64,000 bases of DNA from Aeromicrobium wangtongii (GTDB lineage: Bacteria; Actinomycetota; Actinomycetes; Propionibacteriales; Nocardioidaceae). The translations under genes were made by a program, and so were the position numbers. The notes below the pieces were generated by a model. That model had not been told where the DNA came from and ran no database searches. It saw only the letters and a program-made list of their open reading frames with translations. The stretch is from NCBI RefSeq assembly GCF_024584515.1, contig NZ_CP102173.1:3410001-3474000 (forward strand), written 5' to 3'. Shown piece by piece: positions 54,349 to 62,507 of the stretch (positions are counted from its first letter, which is position 1; the number at the start of each line of letters is the position of its first letter).

Positions 54349-55116
54349 TCAGTCCCGGGCGGTCATCACGATCGGATCACCCTCGGTGATCGCGATCGTG
54401 TGCTCGACGTGCGCGCCACGCGAGCCGTCGGCGCTGCGGATCGTCCAGCCGTCCTCGTCCATGCGGATCTCGTCGGTGGTCTGCAGGAACCACGGCTCGA
54501 TGGCGATGACGAGGCCCGGCTTGAGGGGCAGGCCGCGGCCGGCCCGTCCGTCATTGGGCACGTGGGGATCGCCGTGCATCGTCCGGCCGACACCGTGGCC
54601 GCCGAACTGGGTGTTGATCTTGAGCCCGTGCGCCCGGCCGACGGCACCGATGGCCGCGGAGATGTCACCGATGCGGTTGCCCGGACGAGCCACCGCGATG
54701 GCCGCGTCGAGGGCCTCCTGCGCGTGCTCGATCAGGCGGACGTCCTCCTCGCGGGGGGTGCCGACGATGACGCTGACCGCCGAGTCGCAGACCCAGTTGT
54801 TGACCGACACCGCGAAGTCCAGGCTCAGCAGGTCGCCGTCACGCAGCTTGTACTTGTGCGGCAGCCCGTGCAGGACGGCATCGTTGACCGAGGTGCACAG
54901 CACCTTGCCGAACGGCATCGCGCCGAAGGACGGGTGGTAGTCGATGTAGCAGGACTCGGCACCCTCCTTGCGGATCATGTCGTGCGCCAGCGCGTCCAGC
55001 TCGAGCAGGTCGACACCCACGTCGGCGGCCTCGGACAGGGCCGTCAGCACCGAGGCCACGAAGCGTCCGGCGGGACGCATCTCGTCGAGCTGCGTGGGGG
55101 TCAGGAGCTCGATCAT
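54349..55116 (-). CDS. map: Methionine aminopeptidase, type I
   Basis: A 255-residue enzyme of normal length. Metal ligands are seen in LSLDFAVSVNNWVCDSAVS (two aspartates), GHGVGRTMHGDPHVPN (His), IEPWF and VEHTIAI (Glu). It removes the initiator Met from new proteins. Residue Cys in ESCYIDYHPSFG is in the S1 pocket region usual for type I enzymes. It overlaps the upstream small membrane protein gene by 4 bp. Confidence 0.96.
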   Translation of the reverse strand: MIELLTPTQLDEMRPAGRFVASVLTALSEAADVGVDLLELDALAHDMIRKEGAESCYIDYHPSFGAMPFGKVLCTSVNDAVLHGLPHKYKLRDGDLLSLDFAVSVNNWVCDSAVSVIVGTPREEDVRLIEHAQEALDAAIAVARPGNRIGDISAAIGAVGRAHGLKINTQFGGHGVGRTMHGDPHVPNDGRAGRGLPLKPGLVIAIEPWFLQTTDEIRMDEDGWTIRSADGSRGAHVEHTIAITEGDPIVMTARD

Positions 55117-55478
55117 CGAGCGTTCTCCTTCGTTCGGGTCTGGCCGATCTGGGCGATCGTCACGGCGGCGATGACTGCGACCGTCCCGACCAGCGCCATC
55201 GGCTCGCTGCCGTAGAGATCATGTCCCTTGGCCGTGGTGACGGTGGACGCCAGCGAGGCGCCGCCGAGCAGGCCGACGACCATCGCGCTGATGGTGTGGG
55301 GCGTGGCGTGGTGCGAGAAGGCCTGGAAGGTCACGATCGCCACGACCACGGCGGCGACGACCACCAGCACGCGCACCAGGGCGGCGTTCGATCCGAGATC
55401 GGCGTCGGCGATGCCGCCGATCACATAGGCGAGCAGCACGACGGCTCCCGCGACGCTCATGATCTTGATGCCCAGCAC
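55113..55478 (-). CDS. Small membrane protein upstream of map
   Basis: A 121-residue protein with four predicted membrane helices (IMSVAGAVVLLAYVIGGIA, LVRVLVVVAAVVVAIVTF, MVVGLLGGASLAS, MALVGTVAVIAAVTIAQIG) and a charged C-terminus. No family is recognised. The four-base overlap with map shows co-translation, but nothing suggests a role in methionine removal. The 180 bases between this gene and the SDR at 55659 show no open frame of interest and no clear hairpin. Confidence 0.7.
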   Translation of the reverse strand: MLGIKIMSVAGAVVLLAYVIGGIADADLGSNAALVRVLVVVAAVVVAIVTFQAFSHHATPHTISAMVVGLLGGASLASTVTTAKGHDLYGSEPMALVGTVAVIAAVTIAQIGQTRTKENAR

Positions 55479-55658
55479 GTGCGATGACCTCTCGTCGGAT
55501 TCTTCCGCCAGCGTACGCGGGAGACCCCGCCGGGCCCCGAGGTGGCCGTGGTCAGCAGGTGGGCGGTCTCACGCGCATGAGCTCTTCGACTCGTCCTGCT
55601 TGACGATCTCGGGCGCAGGCGGACAGGCCGGTCAGGGCGAGCATCGTGGAGGCAACGC

Positions 55659-56462
55659 TCACTGCTCCAGACTCGACCGGAATCGCTGCATGCCGGAGAT
55701 CCAGTGATCGGTGTCGGCGGCCTTGCGGGCGTACATCGTGCCCACCTCCGGATGAGGCAGGGCGAAGAACGCCCCCGCCTCGACGGCTTCCAGCAGGACG
55801 TCGGCGACGTCCAGCGGGGTCAGCGTCGCGCCGGCGGTGACGACCGACTTCATCGCCAGACGCCCGGTCGCGTCCTCGCTGGTCTCCCCCTCGCGCATCA
55901 TGTCGGTCCGCACGCCCATGGGGCACAGGCAGCAGACCTGCACGCCCTGGTCACCGTACGTCGCGGCCAGCCACTCGGCGAAGCCGACAGCAGCGTGCTT
56001 GGTGACCGAGTACGTCGGCGAGCCCAACTGGGTCAGCAGGCCGGCGGCGGAAGCCGTGCTGACGAAGCAGCCGGACCCGCGCTCGACCCAGCCGGGGACG
56101 AGCGCCTGCGCGGCGCGCACCTGGCCCATGACGTTGACGTCCCAGCCCAGTGCCCACTCCGACTCCGCCGCCTCCAGGCCGAAGCCCCGGAACACCCCTG
56201 CGTTCGCGACGTAGAGATCCACGTCCCCGGCGGCGGCGATCAGCGCCGCGATGTGCTCGGCATCGGCGGCATCGCCGGCGACATGGGCGACGCGGCCCGC
56301 GTGGTCCTGCTCGAGCCGCGCAGCCGTCGCCGCGAGGCGCTCGGCGTCCAGGTCACCCAGGACGACCGATGCCCCACGCTCGAGCAGGCGCTGCGCGATG
56401 CCCTCGCCGATCCCGCTGGCAGCCCCGGTCACGACCGCCGATGCGCTCGCCAGATCGATCAT
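55659..56462 (-). CDS. Short-chain dehydrogenase/reductase
   Basis: A classical SDR of 267 residues. It has [10 protein letters not shown] at 12-21, NAG at 87-89, Ser138 in STASAAG, and Tyr151-Lys155 in YSVTK. The ATG at 56462 overlaps the acyl-CoA dehydrogenase stop, making it third in an operon MaoC-ACAD-SDR. It may carry out the 3-hydroxyacyl or alcohol dehydrogenation that follows hydration by the MaoC protein. Confidence 0.9.
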   Translation of the reverse strand: MIDLASASAVVTGAASGIGEGIAQRLLERGASVVLGDLDAERLAATAARLEQDHAGRVAHVAGDAADAEHIAALIAAAGDVDLYVANAGVFRGFGLEAAESEWALGWDVNVMGQVRAAQALVPGWVERGSGCFVSTASAAGLLTQLGSPTYSVTKHAAVGFAEWLAATYGDQGVQVCCLCPMGVRTDMMREGETSEDATGRLAMKSVVTAGATLTPLDVADVLLEAVEAGAFFALPHPEVGTMYARKAADTDHWISGMQRFRSSLEQ

Positions 56463-57679
56463 CTCCTGTTCCACTTGCGCAGCTCGGCGCGCGCGAGGGC
56501 GTTCTTGTGCACCTCGTCGGGGCCGTCTGCGAAGCGCAGCGTGCGCATCCCGGCGAACCACTCCGCGAGCGGGAAGTCCTGCGAGAGCCCGCCGGCGCCG
56601 TGCACCTGGATGGCCTTGTCGAGGATCCACTCGACGGTCTGGGGTGTCGCGATCTTGATGGCCTGGATCTCGGTGTGCGCGGCCTTGTTGCCCGCCGTGT
56701 CCATCAGCCAGGCCGCCTTGAGCGTCAGCAGGCGCAGCTGCTCGACCTTGACGCGGGACTCGGCGATCCAGTCACGCACGACGCCCTGGTCGGCGATCGG
56801 CTTGCCGAAGGCGACCCGCTCGGACGCGCGCTTGCTCATCATCTCGATCGCGCGCTCCGCGATGCCCAGCGAGCGCATGCAGTGGTGGATGCGTCCCGGT
56901 CCGAGGCGCGCCTGCGCGATCGCGAATCCCTCGCCCTCCCCGGCGATCAGGTTGGTGGCCGGCACCCGGACGTCGGTGAACCGCATCTCGGCGTGACCGC
57001 CGTGATCGCGGTCGTGATAGCCGAACACGTGCATGCCGCGGACGATCTCCATGCCGGGGGTGTCCCGCTCGACCAGGATCATCGACTGCTGGCGGTGCCG
57101 GTCCGCGTCCGGGTTCGTCTTGCCCATCACGATGAAGATCTTGCAGTCGGGATTCATCGCGCCGGTGATCCACCACTTGCGGCCGTTGATGACGTAGTCG
57201 TCGCCGTCACGGACGATGCTCAGCTCGATGTTGGTGGCGTCCGAGGACGCGACCTGCGGCTCGGTCATCGCGAAGGCCGAGCGGATGTCGCCGGCGAGCA
57301 GCGGCTCGAGCCACTGCTTCTTCTGCTCGTCGGTGCCGAACATGCTCAGCACCTCCATGTTGCCGGTGTCGGGCGCGGCGCAGTTGAAGACGGCCGGTGC
57401 CATCTGGATGCTGCGGCCGGTGAGCTCGGCGATCGGTGCGTACTGCAGGTTCGTGAGGCCGGCACCGTGCTCGCTGGGGTCGAAGAAGTTCCACAGCCCC
57501 TGCGCCTTGGCCTTGGCCCGCAGCTCCATGACGATCGGCGGGAACGTCCAGCGATCGTTGGCGACGTTGTCCTCGATCTGCTCCTTGAGGATCGACTCGG
57601 CCGGGTAGACCTCGGCGTCCATGAAGGCGCTGACGCGCTCGATCAGCTCAGTGGTCTTGTCGTCGAATCCGAAATGCAT
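56459..57679 (-). CDS. Acyl-CoA dehydrogenase family protein
   Basis: A 406-residue flavoprotein dehydrogenase. It has [16 protein letters not shown] (FAD/substrate loop), [40 protein letters not shown] and the C-terminal [35 protein letters not shown], like ACAD10/11-type enzymes. In that C-terminal loop the catalytic acid is probably the Asp of GPDE. It makes an enoyl-CoA for the adjacent MaoC hydratase. One base separates it from the MaoC stop. Confidence 0.92.
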   Translation of the reverse strand: MHFGFDDKTTELIERVSAFMDAEVYPAESILKEQIEDNVANDRWTFPPIVMELRAKAKAQGLWNFFDPSEHGAGLTNLQYAPIAELTGRSIQMAPAVFNCAAPDTGNMEVLSMFGTDEQKKQWLEPLLAGDIRSAFAMTEPQVASSDATNIELSIVRDGDDYVINGRKWWITGAMNPDCKIFIVMGKTNPDADRHRQQSMILVERDTPGMEIVRGMHVFGYHDRDHGGHAEMRFTDVRVPATNLIAGEGEGFAIAQARLGPGRIHHCMRSLGIAERAIEMMSKRASERVAFGKPIADQGVVRDWIAESRVKVEQLRLLTLKAAWLMDTAGNKAAHTEIQAIKIATPQTVEWILDKAIQVHGAGGLSQDFPLAEWFAGMRTLRFADGPDEVHKNALARAELRKWNRR

Positions 57680-57680
57680 C

Positions 57681-58139
57681 TCAGGCTCCTGCCATGACGT
57701 AGACGACCTCGGCGATGCAGACCGGCTTGTCCGCACCCTCGCGCTCGACGACGAAGTTGATGACCAGCTGGGTGCCGATCGCGATGTCCTTGGTCTCCAG
57801 CAGCGTCGCGGTGGCGCGCAGCCGCGAGTCGACGGGGACCGGGGACGGGAAGCGCACCTTGTTGGCGCCGTAGTTCATGCCGAAGGCCAGGCCCTCGATG
57901 GAGTAGATCTTCTCTGCGAACACCGGCAGCAGCGACAGGGTCAGGTAGCCGTGGGCGATGGTGCCGCCGAACGGGCCGGACGCGGCGCGCTCGGGATCGA
58001 CGTGGATCCACTGGTGGTCGCCGGTCGCGTCAGCGAAGGTGTTGATCTGCTCCTGGGTCACCGTGATCCAGTCACTGGTGCCGAGCTCCTCTCCGACGGC
58101 GGCCTTGAAGGCATCGAGACTGTCGAACACGCGGGTCAT
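57681..58139 (-). CDS. MaoC-like (R)-specific enoyl-CoA hydratase
   Basis: A 152-residue single hotdog protein of MaoC type with the hydratase-2 signature: [18 protein letters not shown], containing the catalytic Asp and His, then [16 protein letters not shown]. It hydrates a trans-2-enoyl-CoA to the (R)-3-hydroxy form. First gene of the MaoC-ACAD-SDR operon, preceded by overlapping inverted repeats that may bind an acyl-CoA-responsive repressor. Confidence 0.92.
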   Translation of the reverse strand: MTRVFDSLDAFKAAVGEELGTSDWITVTQEQINTFADATGDHQWIHVDPERAASGPFGGTIAHGYLTLSLLPVFAEKIYSIEGLAFGMNYGANKVRFPSPVPVDSRLRATATLLETKDIAIGTQLVINFVVEREGADKPVCIAEVVYVMAGA

Positions 58140-58161
58140 GCGGAACCTCCACTGAACGGAT

Positions 58162-58186
58162 GCGCTTGCAGGTAAGCGCTTGCTTA
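58162..58186. promoter_or_regulatory. Overlapping inverted repeats upstream of the MaoC operon
   Basis: Two inverted repeats share bases: GCGCTT-N6-AAGCGC at 58162-58179, and TAAGC-GCTT-GCTTA at 58173-58186. They lie 23-47 bp upstream of the MaoC ATG. Motifs of the AAGCGCTTGC type are common targets of TetR repressors of fatty acid and acyl-CoA genes in actinomycetes. No such regulator gene is adjacent. Confidence 0.55.
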
Positions 58187-58226
58187 GTCCCGCACGATAG
58201 CCGTCAGCGGCGCAGTGCGCCAGAGG

Positions 58227-58922
58227 TCACACCAGGTGGACGACCACCGGGACCGCGCCGAGCAGCGCGGCCAGTGCGATCGCCGCGCGGTCCAGCCCGC
58301 TCCATGTCGCCGGCTCCGCCCAGGTGCGGTCGTGGGCGGTGGCGAAACCGCGGGCGTCCATCGCGATCGAGGACGCCGAGGCGCCGCGCAGCGCCTGCAC
58401 CAGCAGCGCGAAGGACATGTCGGCGACGTACGGCCCGTTCGCGAACGGATTGCGGCCGGCTCCGAAGCCGCGCGCCCGTCGCACCCGGTCGAGCTGCTGC
58501 CAGGCCAGGTGGAAGCCGAGGAAGCGCTGCAGGGCCGCCGAGAACGCCGCGACCATCCGCGCCGGCAGCCGCAGCGACTGGGCCAGGTAGTCACCCAGCC
58601 GGGCCGGGTCGAGGTAGCCGAGCATGACCGATCCCGGCCACGCCAGCACCAGGATCCGCAGGCCGGCGGTGAGCGCCTCCTGCTCGTCGCGGCCGCCCAG
58701 GCGCCACGTCGAGTACACGATCGTGGCCGCCGCGACCGCCGACAGCAGCAGGCACACCACCGGATAGCGCCACGACGGGAGGAACAGGAGCGCCGCGGCC
58801 GCATAGGCCCCGACCGCCCACGCGGCGGTCGTGAGGTCGCGGACGAACAACGAGCCGATCAACGAGAACAGCCCGAATGCGAACAGCACCAAGGGGTTGA
58901 GCCGGAGCACGAGCGATCTCAT
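58227..58922 (-). CDS. ykoC: ECF transporter transmembrane component (EcfT/YkoC)
   Basis: A 231-residue membrane protein of the CbiQ/EcfT family. N-terminal LNPLVLFAFGLFSLIGSLF begins a set of about five helices, and the coupling helices carry RRARGFGAGRNPF and ASSIAMDARGFATAHDR, which match the two Ala-Arg-Gly motifs that contact the ATPases. It transmits ATP-driven motion to the S component. The ATG overlaps the ATPase stop by 4 bp. Confidence 0.9.
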   Translation of the reverse strand: MRSLVLRLNPLVLFAFGLFSLIGSLFVRDLTTAAWAVGAYAAAALLFLPSWRYPVVCLLLSAVAAATIVYSTWRLGGRDEQEALTAGLRILVLAWPGSVMLGYLDPARLGDYLAQSLRLPARMVAAFSAALQRFLGFHLAWQQLDRVRRARGFGAGRNPFANGPYVADMSFALLVQALRGASASSIAMDARGFATAHDRTWAEPATWSGLDRAAIALAALLGAVPVVVHLV

Positions 58923-60307
58923 CGCAGCGCCCCCTCGGCCAGGACGATGTCGGCGTCGCGACGCAGGTCGGCGTCGTGGGTCGACACCACGACGGTGGCG
59001 CCGGCGTCCCGCGAGGCCTCGATCCAGCCGGCGACGGCCGCCCACGTCGACGGATCCTGCCCGACGGTCGGCTCGTCGAGCAGGACGAGCCCGGGACGGT
59101 GCGCCAGGCCCGCCGCGATCGCGAGCCTGCGCTGCTCCCCGCCCGACAACCGATAAGGATTGCTCGGGGCGAAGCGGCCCAGGCCGAAGACGTCCAGGAT
59201 GGCGGCGACGTCCGCCTCCCGGCCGAGACGGCGGGACGTGTGCGCGACCTCGTCGGCGACGGTGCGGGTCAAGAAGCCGTGCTCGGGGTTCTGCGGCACC
59301 CATCCGGCGATCGCCGCCAGCGCGCGCGACCTCATGGACCGCAGGTCCGGAGTCACCGATCCCTCACTGATCTTGATCAGCCCGGCGACCACCCCGACGG
59401 CGGTGGACTTGCCGGCGCCGCTGGGGCCGGTGAATGCCGAGACGTGTCCGGGCAGGACGGTCGCGTCCAGACCCTGCAGCGCACGGGTGCGCCGGACGCC
59501 GCGCAGCGTCCGCAGCACGAGATCGACCGCGACGTCCTCGAGCACGATCTCGGGGGTGGGCCCCACCGGCGCCACCAGCGTGGCCGGGACGGCGAGAGGA
59601 ACAGGCACGGTCATGCCGGGCGCCCACACCCCGGGCGGCGGGGAGCCGGCCACGAACGACGCCACGTCGCCGTCGGCCACGACCCTGCCGTCCGCGGACA
59701 GCACGATCACCCGGTCGACGTGCTCGAGCCACGGCCCGATGCGGTGCTCGACCACGACCATGGTGCGGCCGCGGGACGCCGACACGATGGCGTCGCGGAC
59801 GGTGGCCGCCGTCGCGGCGTCGAGCATCGCGGTGGGCTCGTCCAGCAGCATGACATCCGGCTGGAGGGCCAGCACCCCGGCCAGCGCGAGCCGCTGCTGC
59901 TCACCGCCGGACAAGGCGCCCGTGGGGTGCCCGCGGCCCTGGCCGAGACCGACGGCCTCCAGCGCGTCGTCGACCCGGCGCCAGATCTCGTCGCGCCCGA
60001 CCCGCAGGTTCTCCAGGCCGAAGGCGACATCGCGACCGATGTGCTCGGCGACGACCGCATCGGCAGGATTCTGCAGGAGCAGGCCGATGCGGCCGTCGAC
60101 CGTCGCGGAGCCGGTCAGCTCACCGGCGATCGTGGTGCCCAGCGCGCCGGCCAGCGCCAGGAGCATCGTGGACTTGCCCGAGCCGCTCGGGCCGACGAGC
60201 AGCACGCGCTCGCCGGCACCGATCGTCAGGTCGAGACCGGCCACGACGGCCTCACGCCGGCCCAGCGGCCGCCACGTGAAGCCGTCGAACCGGACGTCAC
60301 CGCGCAC
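58919..60307 (-). CDS. ykoD: Duplicated ECF ATPase (EcfA/YkoD), two ABC domains in one chain
   Basis: A 462-residue fusion of two ABC ATPase domains. The first has GPSGSGKST at residues 39-47, LSGGEQQ and LLDEPTAMLD. The second has GPSGAGKST near 292, LSGGEQRR and LLDEPTVGQDP. Such a double ATPase between YkoE and YkoC is characteristic of the YkoEDC thiamine or HMP transporter. The start is GTG at 60307, directly adjacent to the ykoE stop. Confidence 0.93.
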   Translation of the reverse strand: MRGDVRFDGFTWRPLGRREAVVAGLDLTIGAGERVLLVGPSGSGKSTMLLALAGALGTTIAGELTGSATVDGRIGLLLQNPADAVVAEHIGRDVAFGLENLRVGRDEIWRRVDDALEAVGLGQGRGHPTGALSGGEQQRLALAGVLALQPDVMLLDEPTAMLDAATAATVRDAIVSASRGRTMVVVEHRIGPWLEHVDRVIVLSADGRVVADGDVASFVAGSPPPGVWAPGMTVPVPLAVPATLVAPVGPTPEIVLEDVAVDLVLRTLRGVRRTRALQGLDATVLPGHVSAFTGPSGAGKSTAVGVVAGLIKISEGSVTPDLRSMRSRALAAIAGWVPQNPEHGFLTRTVADEVAHTSRRLGREADVAAILDVFGLGRFAPSNPYRLSGGEQRRLAIAAGLAHRPGLVLLDEPTVGQDPSTWAAVAGWIEASRDAGATVVVSTHDADLRRDADIVLAEGALR

Positions 60308-60925
60308 CTAGACCTCGACGGCCTGCTCGCGCCCGGCCCCGAAGGCGTCCAGCACACCGGTCCGCGCGAGGGCCCGGACCAGCGCGTAGCCGCCGGCTCC
60401 GGCGATGACGATGCCCGACGCGGCGAAGAAGCCGAGGTGGGCCAGCTTGTACGGCCAGTCCCAGTCGGGGTAGTAGGACGACCACTCGTAGACGGCCTCG
60501 AAGCCGGCCGCGACGGCGCCGGCCAGCGCCGCCACGACCAAGCCGAACCGGCGGTAGAAGAACAGCAGGAACACCAGCTCGGCGCCGATGCCCTGCCAGA
60601 AGCCGGAGGCCAGGGTGCTGAATCCCCATTGGCTGCCGCCGATCACGACGGTCGAGACCGCCGCAGCGATCAGCTCGGTCGCGAACGCGGCCCCGGGCTT
60701 GCGGACCACCAGGCCGCCGACGACGCCGGCCGTCAGCCAGACACCCGCGAGCAGCGCGGAGCTGGGCGGGTAGCCGAAGACGGCCAGGTCGCTGAGCGGC
60801 TCATAGGCCTTGTTCCAGCCCCAGAAGATGACGCCGAAGGCGACCCCCAAGGTGGCGACGGTGACCAGGTCGATCGTCCGATATCGGATGTCGAACCCGG
60901 ATCTGGACGTGGATGCAGAACTCAT
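60308..60925 (-). CDS. ykoE: ECF transporter substrate-binding component for thiamine/HMP (YkoE)
   Basis: A 205-residue S component with about six hydrophobic helices (VTVATLGVAFGVIFWGWNK, LLAGVWLTAGVVGGLVV, GIGAELVFLLFFY) and the aromatic-rich PDWDWPYKLAHLGFF. It binds a thiamine precursor or thiamine. The assignment rests on family look, the ykoE-ykoD-ykoC order, and a TPP riboswitch just upstream. Confidence 0.92.
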   Translation of the reverse strand: MSSASTSRSGFDIRYRTIDLVTVATLGVAFGVIFWGWNKAYEPLSDLAVFGYPPSSALLAGVWLTAGVVGGLVVRKPGAAFATELIAAAVSTVVIGGSQWGFSTLASGFWQGIGAELVFLLFFYRRFGLVVAALAGAVAAGFEAVYEWSSYYPDWDWPYKLAHLGFFAASGIVIAGAGGYALVRALARTGVLDAFGAGREQAVEV

Positions 60926-60930
60926 CGTGA

Positions 60931-61018
60931 CTCCCTTCGCCGGTACTAACCGGTGCAGGTTCAAGGGTCTGCGGCGGATCCGCACTCTCAGCGCCCTCTG
61001 CGTGGCGCTCCCCTGTCG
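60931..61018 (-). ncRNA. TPP riboswitch (THI element)
   Basis: Read on the minus strand, the leader of ykoE contains GGGGAGCGCC, GCGCTGAGAGTGCGG, the conserved ACCCTTGAACCTG and the closing CCGGCGAAGGGAG, the standard THI element parts in order. The 3-prime end is 5 bases from the ykoE ATG with the AGGGAG serving as both P1 strand and ribosome site, so control is probably by blocking translation start when thiamine pyrophosphate binds. Confidence 0.96.
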
Positions 61019-61039
61019 TGTGATCTCGACTCTACCCCG

Positions 61040-62413
61040 TCAGCGGCCGGTCAGGAGGTTGCCGATCCTGGCCAGTCGGCTGGGCCGGGTCAGGCCGCGT
61101 CCCTCGCGGCGGTCCGCCTCCCGGTACAGCCCGTACATCGCCCGGACCCCCAGCCAGCGCAGCGGTTCGGGCTCCCAGGGACGAACCGGCCGGTCGACCC
61201 AGGGCAGGTGGGTCAGGTCGGTGTCGCGGCCGGTGGCCAGGTCGGCCAGCGTCCGCCCGGCCAGCTGGGTCGTGGTCAGCCCGCTGCCGACGTACCCGCC
61301 GGCCCAGCCCAGCCCCGTCGAGGTGTCGAAGCCGACGCTCGCGCACCAGTCGCGCGGCACGCCGAGCACCCCGCACCAGGCGTGGTCGATGCGGGACGGG
61401 CGCGTGGCCGGGAACATGTCGTGCAGGATCGCGGTGAGCGATGCGACGGTCCAGTCCTGCGTGCGACCGTCGGTGTCGGTGCGCGAGCCGAACCGGTACG
61501 GGATGCCGCGGCCACCGAGCGCGATCCGTCCGTCCGCGGTGCGCTGGGCGTAGCAGTAGGCGTTCGCGGAGTCGCCGAGCAGCTCGGAGCCGGTCCAGCC
61601 GATGTCGTCCCAGACCCGGTCGGGCAGTGGCTCGGTCACGATCATGGCCGAGTTCATCGGCAGCCAGGTGCGGCGCTGACCGGCCACGGATGCCGTGTAG
61701 CCCTCCAGGCAGCGCAGGATCCGCGGTGCGCGGACGGTGCCGCGCTGCGTCGTGACCACACCGGGGTCGATGCGGGTGACCCGTGTCCGCTCGAGGATGC
61801 GCACGCCCCGGCGCTCGATCGCGGCGGCGATCCCCGCGACGAGCTTCGCCGGGTGGACGCGGGCGCAATGAGGGCTGAAGGTGCCGCCCACCGTGCCCTC
61901 GACCCGGACGCGCTGGTCGACCTCGTCGGCGGTGAGCTCCTGCTGGTGCTCGACACCGATCCCCCACGCGTCGTCGTCGCTCAGGTGCTCGCGCAGCCGG
62001 ACGAGCTGCGCCGGCGTGCGGGCCACGTAGAGGACGCCGTTCTTGACGACATCGGCGTCGATGCCTTCCGATCGGCACACCTCGATGACGTCGTCGACGG
62101 CCTGCTCCATCGCGTGCACCAGCGCCGTCACGCCCTCGCGGCCGTGCGTCGCGGCGTACCGCCGCTTGCTGCCGGACAGCTCGGCCGACAACCAGCCGCC
62201 GTTGCGCCCGGACGCCCCGAAGCCGGCGAACTCGGCCTCCAGCACCACGATGTCCAGGGTCGGGTCGAGCTCGGCCAGCGTGTACGCGGTCCACAGGCCG
62301 GTCAGGCCGCCGCCGACGATGCAGACATCGCAGTCCAGATCGCCGTCGAGCGACTCCCGCGGCACCGGGACACCGATCTGCTGCCACCAGAACGAGACGC
62401 CGCCGTTGATCAT
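61040..62413 (-). CDS. FAD-dependent amine oxidoreductase (DAO family, OrdL/PuuB-like)
   Basis: A 457-residue flavoprotein. The FAD Rossmann motif is CIVGGGLTGLWTAYTLAE near residues 29-46, followed by EAEFAGFGASGRNGGW, a hallmark of gamma-glutamylputrescine oxidase-like DAO proteins. The C-terminal FAD contact is GLGWAGGYVGSGLTTTQLAGR. It oxidises a secondary or primary amine. The start is the ATG at 62413, because an upstream ATG at 62500 would run through the terminator hairpin. It lies directly upstream of the riboswitch. Confidence 0.88.
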   Translation of the reverse strand: MINGGVSFWWQQIGVPVPRESLDGDLDCDVCIVGGGLTGLWTAYTLAELDPTLDIVVLEAEFAGFGASGRNGGWLSAELSGSKRRYAATHGREGVTALVHAMEQAVDDVIEVCRSEGIDADVVKNGVLYVARTPAQLVRLREHLSDDDAWGIGVEHQQELTADEVDQRVRVEGTVGGTFSPHCARVHPAKLVAGIAAAIERRGVRILERTRVTRIDPGVVTTQRGTVRAPRILRCLEGYTASVAGQRRTWLPMNSAMIVTEPLPDRVWDDIGWTGSELLGDSANAYCYAQRTADGRIALGGRGIPYRFGSRTDTDGRTQDWTVASLTAILHDMFPATRPSRIDHAWCGVLGVPRDWCASVGFDTSTGLGWAGGYVGSGLTTTQLAGRTLADLATGRDTDLTHLPWVDRPVRPWEPEPLRWLGVRAMYGLYREADRREGRGLTRPSRLARIGNLLTGR

Positions 62414-62457
62414 CTGCCCATGCTGCCATCGCTGGGCCGGACGAGGGGGCCCAGACG

Positions 62458-62493
62458 CGGACGGGGAGAGACCCGAAGGCCCCTCCCCGTCCG
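62458..62493 (-). terminator. Hairpin terminator after the surface protein gene
   Basis: CGGACGGGGAG at 62458-62468 pairs with CTCCCCGTCCG at 62483-62493 around a 14-base loop. It begins 14 bases after the stop of the minus-strand surface protein gene and 45 bases before the oxidoreductase ATG, so it separates the two. Confidence 0.75.
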
Positions 62494-62507
62494 TGCTCAC
62501 TGCTGGA

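Noticed and set aside
55479..55658. Short open frames between the small membrane protein and the SDR
   Set aside because: No ribosome site, no recognisable protein features, and the frames run into the SDR gene on the same strand out of phase.
62414..62500. ATG at 62500 as start of the FAD oxidoreductase
   Set aside because: The added 29 residues are low in family similarity and the DNA contains the terminator hairpin at 62458-62493; the ATG at 62413 is preferred.
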